NCBI GenBank assembly: GCA_025667525.1
Contig: JANFOE010000193.1
Location: 620,001-684,000, forward strand
DNA: 64,000 bases
Reading direction: 5' to 3'
From: Glebionis coronaria
Taxonomy: Eukaryota; Streptophyta; Magnoliopsida; Asterales; Asteraceae
A model generated the notes under the pieces. It was not told the origin of the DNA. It saw only the letters and a program-made list of their open reading frames with translations, and searched no databases. Shown here one piece after another: positions 58,069-64,000 of this stretch (within the stretch, counting starts at the first letter, position 1; each line of letters begins with the position of its first letter). Both the position numbers and the translations under genes were made by a program.

Positions 58069-58790
58069 TGTGATTTAAATGTGATCTATAGACTCAAGCA
58101 CTCATGGTTACGATTAAATACCCACAACATCTTTAATTCACGACGTTATTGGAGTCAAAAGGGTGGTTAGGTTTAAGTCCTATGATCCAACCAGAACCGG
58201 AGGGATCTTCCCAGTGACAATCCAATAGATTGTTAGAAGTCCTTAGGAAAGATGGAGTAGAATGTGAACGAAGATGAATGGCGACTAAGTACTGATGCTA
58301 GCACTGGAACAATCACAACAAGGTGCTAGTAATGATGTCTTGGTAAGCATTGAAGGGGTTGAAGAATGAAAAAGAAATGTAAGGATAAAGGGTGTAAACA
58401 AAGAAGCCCTCCATACAACTTAGGTAGAAACCGGGTCAACAAATCATGAAGACAACGCATCATGGACCCAGTGATGTAATGCATAACCCCTCCCTAGTTG
58501 ACTCGGGCTTCTCTTAAAAGAAGTTTGTTTTAATAACCAGAAATGTTAGTAGAATCTAGCAAAGAACATGGTCTCTTGGTGATTCCTAAAGGATAGATAC
58601 AATATAAACTCTATATATAGACCCTCATTCACTATTCCGTGGAATCTCGCTGAAAGCTCTACACCGGACAAACCACGAACAAAGCAAGGAATATCTATTA
58701 AATAGTACTTTCTTTGTCAATCTAGCCCAAATCCAGACACGAAACTACCGACCGTCAAATAATAATGAGCTTTAAAGGGTTAGTTATTTT
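58069..58790 (+). repeat. Probable element D 3' LTR start (partner not found)
   Basis: It begins TGTGATTTAAATGTGATC right after the polypurine tract and contains a TATA motif at 58612-58620. The D 5' side begins with the same ten bases at 20453 but then differs, so an LTR pair cannot be shown and the end is unknown. Confidence 0.4.
58612..58620 (+). promoter_or_regulatory. TATA-box-like motif
   Basis: TATATATAG inside the LTR-like region, followed by ACCCTCATTCAC. Consistent with an LTR promoter. No experimental support. Confidence 0.4.
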
Positions 58791-58892
58791 CTGTAATATT
58801 GGCATATGTTCCATTGTATGTAGTAGATAACACATTAATGACCTGTAATATTGGCATATGTTCCATTGTATGTAGTAGATAACACATTAATG
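58791..58892. repeat. 52-bp tandem duplication
   Basis: CTGTAATATTGGCATATGTT starts at 58791 and again at 58843. The two units match perfectly over about 50 bases, so the duplication is recent. Confidence 0.95.
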
Positions 58893-59659
58893 AAACGAAT
58901 AACAAAAGTATATGTATGCTAAATGAATAGAAAAAATAGAGTATCACTGTAAACTGCATAATTTACTCAGCTAATACTTATTAAAAAAAAAGTCAGCTAA
59001 TACTATCCTCTTCTAAAAATGTCATTCATACACACTCATTTATATGATCTGCGGGAAAAAATGTATAATGAGAAACTGTTTACTGCACATATGACCAGGT
59101 GGATCAGTCACATAAATCTTAGAATTCTTGTGTATCATCAACACATTTCAACCATTGATATTACCAACTTCCATGATATGATATGCTCTTTATGTGTACT
59201 AGAGTGATGAAATGAGTCATTTCTATGAGCTCGTTTATGTTATCTTACACAAACAAAATGCCATGATATACTATATCTACATGATATCATGAGAAAATGT
59301 GCAAGTTAAAACTCCAAATTTTCAAGTGCAGACATGCTCTAATAAAAATCTTCAACACACTTCATGAGAAAATGATATTCATTAACTTGTAAGCATCGTC
59401 GTTTCATAATTAGAAGACACGTTATAGGCAGTTAGTGTACTATGGGGATACCAGAATACGGTTACCTGTTTGAAATGCCCAAAAAATTGACATCTTATTA
59501 TGTGCAGTGACAAGCTTTTATATGATGCATTACTTAAGGTACGCTATCACAACTTTTATTAAAAAGTAATTATTCGTTGATTATAAAATCGAAATTGGAT
59601 AATAACATACAATAAAACGTATCAAAGGATCTAGCATTAACACAAATAGAGAGGTAAGA
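58893..59659. other. AT-rich DNA without recognised feature
   Basis: A 62-codon plus-strand ORF at 59019-59207 shows no domain. The stretch may be intron of the minus-strand gene remnant that follows. Confidence 0.3.
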
Positions 59660-60089
59660 AATTTATACCAGCACGATTCTGTACCGAGTTGCTGCTACAT
59701 GGAATTCCTAGAGCATCACGCATAACTGCTATTCGAACCTCGCACTCCAGAATGTCAAGCTCGTTATTCCTGTCATTTAACTACTTATGCAACATTTGGA
59801 ATTTCGAATTCAACTGCTGAATTTTGTTAGCCGCATACTCAAGATTTGAATGCTTTGTGTCACCATAGCGCTTTTGTAGTATCTGTAACTTCTGATTTAG
59901 TATCTGATTCAACTGTGCACAAGACTCATTCTCCTTGCTAGCTTTATTAACTTTATCTTTTAAATCCCTAAGTTTAGCCATGAAGTATACTTCACGATTA
60001 TTCACAGCTACTGGTAGCTGAGAAATGATGCCAGGTGCAATCAAAGCAGATTGACTTTCCACTGGAAAGGTGTTATTGGGTGAAGCCAT
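59660..60089 (-). pseudogene. Coiled-coil gene exon broken by one in-frame stop
   Basis: An ATG in good plant context (AAAAAATGGCTTC) at 60089 opens MASPNNTFPVESQSALIAPG. From residue about 36 a coiled coil follows (MAKLRDLKDKVNKASKENES, then LNQKLQILQKRYGD and IQQLNSKFQMLHK). A TAG at 59781-59783 stops it at 102 residues. The same frame then continues NDRNNELDILECEVRIAVMR for about 35 more residues up to a possible splice donor (GCTG/GTATAAAT) near 59668. The readable continuation suggests a longer ancestral exon. I do not recognise the family. It is not related to the neighbouring transposons by sequence that I can see. Confidence 0.5.
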
Positions 60090-61131
60090 TTTTTGTTTTT
60101 GCTAAAACTTGCGCAAATTTTTTAGGTGGAAAGATACAATTTCCGATTGAGTAATGAAACTCTAAATGTGCGGACTGTTGTGGAGAACAAGCAGGGTTAG
60201 GTATGAATGTTTCAAATAGGTCCCAAATATTGTTTGAATTTCAGAACGGACCCAATATTTCAACAATGTTTTAATAATTTGTAATTAAGCCCGTATTGTT
60301 TGTAGTATAATGCAAATGTTATTTTATTATTATTACTACCCAATTTAATGAATAGTAAAACGCTATGTTGGTTTACACTAGTTAGGTATTCTTATATGTT
60401 CGTGTTTAAATTTTTTTATTAGTTATTCCATTAGCTATTAAGTTCTCATTGCCGAAAATTGTTAATTTTATTTATGAATGATTCTTTAATTTTTATTTTG
60501 CAGCTACTATATTAAACGGCGTTTATCTTTTTCTTCATTTTATAACTTGCTTATCAAATTTTTTTAGTTATGAAGGACTAGTTTCACTGATTGCTCGGTG
60601 TTGGTATCGATTTGGCATGAAAATTGGTGTCGTAAATATGTACAATTTGTTTTAGGCATTATATATGCGTTGTTGTGTTTGTGACGTGCTTTTTAAAGAT
60701 TAAAACCTATTTTTGTTGCTTGCGTAAAAGTGATTTTCTTATGTTCTCAAAATGGATTATGTGTTGTATGCAATATAGCATTTGTTTTTACTCTTTAAAT
60801 GTAGAATTTGCTTTTCTTCATCGAAAGGCGCATCTTCTAAAGTCGGTTTATTGTGTTCATACAATATCAAATTACGGTAACCGGTCTCATGATAGTTTTG
60901 TAGCAGGTTAAAATTTTCAACTTGCTAATTTTAGATTTGACATTATGGGTAAGTCGTTTTAAAAAAATCTAGTTATTATTTTGTTTGAAAAAAATGGTTG
61001 TTTTGTTAGATAGCATGTTTAGCGAATAAAGTATGTAAATCGAAACACTAATTAGGGTTGAATATGATAAGGTATGCAAATGAAAGCACTAATTGGCAGC
61101 ATGGGAGAATTTTATGGATCTGATAAATTTC
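60090..61131. other. AT-rich DNA upstream of the broken exon
   Basis: No element end, array or convincing ORF was seen. Parts may be the old promoter of the minus-strand exon. Confidence 0.3.
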
Positions 61132-61149
61132 ACTACTAGATAAACAGGT

Positions 61150-61560
61150 TTTTCCCACGGGAGTATCCGTGGGAAATTTCGTGAGAAAGGGCATTTTCCC
61201 ACATATTTTCCACGGAATTATTCCGATTGTAACAACCCCGTGGGTAAATATTTTTCCACGGAGCATTGACCATTTTCCCAAGATTTCCCACGGTTTTTAT
61301 CAACCATTTTTCACATAAAAGAAATTTTTTTTCCACGGATTTCCCACGAACTTTTTTACCAAAAATTTCTCACAATTTTTAACAACCATTTTCCCATATC
61401 TTTCCCACAAATTTCCCACGGTTATTTCCCTAGATTTTTGATGGCCATATTCCCACTGATTTCTCACAAACTTTAGAAACCATATTTCATGTTTTTCCGA
61501 CAGATTCCTCACAAATTCCCCACGGGCATATTGCCACAGATTTCCCATATTGTAATTTGA
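61150..61560. repeat. TTTCCCACGG subterminal array of element H
   Basis: Around 20 imperfect copies, mostly plus orientation, with an inverted pair (TTCCCACGGG, then CCGTGGGAAA) at the outer edge near 61153-61179. Confidence 0.85.
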
Positions 61561-61701
61561 CATTTTCTGGATTCCAAAATCTACAAATTCTAGACTAGTA
61601 TTTGAAACAATAAAAGCCATTAATGAATAACCAAAAAATACAAATATAGTACCCTAGATACATAAATGTGTCATCCGTCGAACATAAATCCATATGAACT
61701 G

Positions 61702-61893
61702 TTATCGACATACTACAAACCAATCGTTGTAACTTCTAACACAAAAACTAAAGCCTAATGCTAGATCAAATTGTCCAGGACCTGGTTTGCTAGGTTGCTC
61801 AGTTTCACATAAGATATTTTGAGCATAAGCATCAACAAATATTGCTCTAGCGTATCTGCACAAACCAACATGAAAATCATAATCTTCGTACAT
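61702..61893 (-). CDS. Exon-like ORF inside CACTA element H, unknown
   Basis: Minus-strand reading gives YARAIFVDAYAQNILCETEQ, then PSKPGPGQFDLALGF. A consensus-like splice acceptor (TTTGTGCAG) lies just upstream of the YAR codons. I do not recognise the domain. It could be a terminal exon of the element's own transposition gene or of a captured host gene. The frame closes at a TAA shortly after. Confidence 0.3.
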   Translation of the reverse strand: MYEDYDFHVGLCRYARAIFVDAYAQNILCETEQPSKPGPGQFDLALGFSFCVRSYNDWFVVCR

Positions 61894-62730
61894 GTAAGCA
61901 TACCTAACTAGACATTCTAAACATGAAAGGATATATTGGCTAATATTAAACCATTCAAGTAAAATATGTCATCTTTTTTTGCTGCAAGCTTTGATAACAG
62001 GATAATATCATTACAAAACTACCTTAAACATCTCCAATAGTTTGATCATCAGGGGTGCTTTTGTCAAATCCGACACAGCAATCGAAAACATTTATGAATT
62101 GCATCAGATTCTATACTACAAGTTCTGTAACAAAATGGAATAGCAAAAATTCAAAGATACCTCACTTTAAGTTGCCCTAAACTTTACTATGTTTTACCTC
62201 TTCTATATACCACTATAACATTTTTGGCATCAGTTGCCACTACCTGAAAAATTCGAAACACATGAGCTTGTTTATTAATCACAACCAAGTGTATGTTGCA
62301 TTTAACATATCAGAAAGGGTCATATATCTCTACATTTCCATATCGCTGATCTGTCAATTACTTGTAAGAATGCAAATAAATTTCCTAGCTGAAATATTCA
62401 AGTATGACGTTTCATCTTATGATACAATGGTAAGATACAGTGGATAATATTTTACATACCTCTGTTCCTTCTTGTATGCAGTCATCAAACAAATTTGTCT
62501 TTAAGTAAAATGGCATCAAATTTAAAGAGCATGGTAGGAGAAAGTTCTTGCTTTAGAAGTCGTCATGGCTTTTAGATTGCTTTTTGCATATTCGACATAC
62601 AGAGATAGATAAATGAAACAGTTAGCATGGAAAACTGATAAATGAAATTAAATTTGTATAACAAGAAAACAATGAAAAAAATCAAGATCACAAGGTTCCA
62701 CTTACCCTTAAATACTTCACTAGTGCCTCA

Positions 62731-62997
62731 CTATAAATTCAATGACTGTGAAGCTCGTTCAGTATAGTAGGAGTGGGAATGTACCCGCTGCAACCAACTA
62801 GTCTGTTGCTGACACATCGTTTTTGAACAATGTGGTGGTGATGCTGGTGTAGCAACAATTCTAAAGTAGGCTAGTTCAACTATTGACTCGATGGGTGAGA
62901 TTTTATTCAAGAATTCAACTGGGGTTGAGAGTCCAAGTATACTAAATGTGTGAGGCAATCCTGGAACGATCCCAAACTCACTCCAAATACATTTCAC
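62731..62997 (-). CDS. Exon-like ORF inside CACTA element H, unknown
   Basis: It reads MKCIWSEFGIVPGLPHTFSI, then GLSTPVEFLNKISPIESIVE, an ordered-looking globular composition, followed by a Gln/Ser/His-rich tail. No family recognised. It lies between two other minus-strand open stretches (61702-61893 and 63136-63339), so a spliced gene is possible. Confidence 0.3.
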   Translation of the reverse strand: MKCIWSEFGIVPGLPHTFSILGLSTPVEFLNKISPIESIVELAYFRIVATPASPPHCSKTMCQQQTSWLQRVHSHSYYTERASQSLNL

Positions 62998-63135
62998 CCA
63001 TGTGTAATTTACTTATCACATACAAAGAAATGCGAAAAAAGAGACCAAGTAGAATATATTATTATCCGATTAAAAGATGAGCACAAAAAACATTCGGTAA
63101 AAAACTAATGAAAAGTAATATGTATATAGAAAGTG

Positions 63136-63339
63136 CTAATACATTGGTGGTTTCCTATTCTTGTCATCATCTTCGTTTCGGTCACTATTCTCGATGACTA
63201 TTTTAGCAAATGCAAGGCTTTGTTTCTTACCTAGTATGCTTTCCTTTATTCCAGTTTGCAAAATAGACTGAACATGACCTATGGTTGTCTTATAAATTTT
63301 TAAAGAATGCATAATAAGTACGTTCTTACTGCTCCTCAA
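63136..63339 (-). CDS. Exon-like ORF inside CACTA element H, unknown
   Basis: It reads KIYKTTIGHVQSILQTGIKE, then ILGKKQSLAFAKIVIENSDR and an acidic/basic tail. A GGTAAGAA donor-like site falls inside it near 63229. Function unknown. Could be an upstream exon of the same minus-strand unit. Confidence 0.25.
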   Translation of the reverse strand: MRSSKNVLIMHSLKIYKTTIGHVQSILQTGIKESILGKKQSLAFAKIVIENSDRNEDDDKNRKPPMY

Positions 63340-64000
63340 GTCATGTGTATTGCTTGTGGGAACTTGGTAAGATATTTACATTTTGTGCAGCAAGGTCACT
63401 ATTCCCGACCTACAATCTCCAACTATCCATTCCAACCTATCTAGTCTTGGCATCTTGAAGTCAAACAACTAAATATTTGAAACTAATTAGCTAAATCAAC
63501 AAGTATAGGGATCCTCTAACAATTAGCAACGGTGTTCTAAATCTGAGGAAACATGGATATTGAAGTAAAATAGAAGAACATACCCGACTTCTTTTGAACG
63601 TCTTGATTTACGATCTATAATAAGTCGCACATCACACATGAAATAACAATCAATCTTATCAACCCTCATAAAAAATAAACGAAAAGCAATAACTACTCAT
63701 GTGAATCCTTGCTTATATAAATGAAAAAATAAGAACGAAACCACTTCTTTTTCTGTATTTTAGAATTCAAATTTTCCTTTCTTTTAAACAATATACGATA
63801 TTTTGTAAATGAAAGAGGAGTATCACAGTAAAGATTGTGTAGTTCTCGAACTTATAATCATGTTAGCTTTGACATAATTTAAATGGAATAATAAAGAGTG
63901 AAATACATAAGTGAACAAAACACAATATACATATTACAATTAACTAATAAGATAAAGATGAAATCTGAGATCCAAAATGAAAACTAAGACTTTAAAAGAG

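Larger units (their letters stand above)
61132..64000. mobile_element. Element H: left end of another CACTA element, continuing past the window
   Basis: The left tip reads CACTACTAGATAAACAGG. About 20 copies of TTTCCCACGG or close forms (both orientations) fill 61150-61560, the dense subterminal array typical of CACTA elements. Its repeat family differs from that of element G. Exon-like ORFs lie inside on the minus strand. The right end is outside the window. Confidence 0.72.

Noticed and set aside
61300..61620. 106-codon minus-strand ORF
   Set aside because: It is the TTTCCCACGG subterminal array read in frame, with repeated VRNxWE-like residues.

Overview
The window is plant nuclear DNA made almost entirely of nested transposable elements. 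I found no intact host gene. Long-LTR Ty3-gypsy elements, Ty1-copia elements, CACTA, hAT, Helitron and Stowaway-like elements with initiator-Met tRNA primer sites point to a large, repeat-rich eudicot genome. The long coiled-coil copia Gag looks to me like those of Asteraceae, but that placement is an impression and not proven.

Layout. (1) 1-19836: element A, a decayed minus-strand Ty3-gypsy-derived element. Its left LTR is cut by the window edge. Its right LTR (4442-19836) is split by element B, a 12.2 kb minus-strand gypsy element (5291-17531, TSD TTAAA, 3.4 kb LTRs). (2) 19837-20446: a chimeric scrap made of an inverted copia gag piece joined to a forward piece of the copia integrase-RT linker. 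(3) 20453-57266: element D, a plus-strand Ty1-copia element with Gag, protease, integrase, RT and RNase H remnants. It starts with a TACGAAAGG-type tandem array and is cut by three later insertions: F (26733-30042, TSD TTATC), E (32332-35699, TSD TAAAG) and C (35827-57108, TSD GTATC). E and F are small, protein-less, LTR-bounded elements of related type in opposite orientations. C is a second member of the A family. (4) Inside the left LTR of C lies G, a 10.8 kb CACTA-type element (about 38292-49097). It carries convergent tRNA-like Pol III units, head-to-tail Helitron ends, three kinds of minisatellite, a Stowaway-like MITE and two hAT MITEs with perfect 8-bp TSDs. (5) 57267-58790: the 3' end of D with a polypurine tract and an LTR-like promoter region. 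(6) 58791-61131: low-copy-looking DNA with a 52-bp tandem duplication and a coiled-coil gene exon on the minus strand broken by one stop. (7) 61132-64000: the left end of another CACTA element with about 20 TTTCCCACGG-type subterminal motifs and unrecognised exon-like ORFs on the minus strand.

Insertion order from nesting: D is the oldest recognisable layer. F, E and C went into D, G into a C LTR, and the hAT MITEs into G. B went into an LTR of A. E is the youngest datable insertion, with 3 LTR differences in 351 bp. All coding regions of the retroelements are broken. The best unexplained signals are the hairpin cluster in A/C-family LTRs with one compensatory base-pair change, the convergent tRNA-like pair, the 3 x 41-bp higher-order repeat beside the Helitron ends, and the shared 3' module of E and F.
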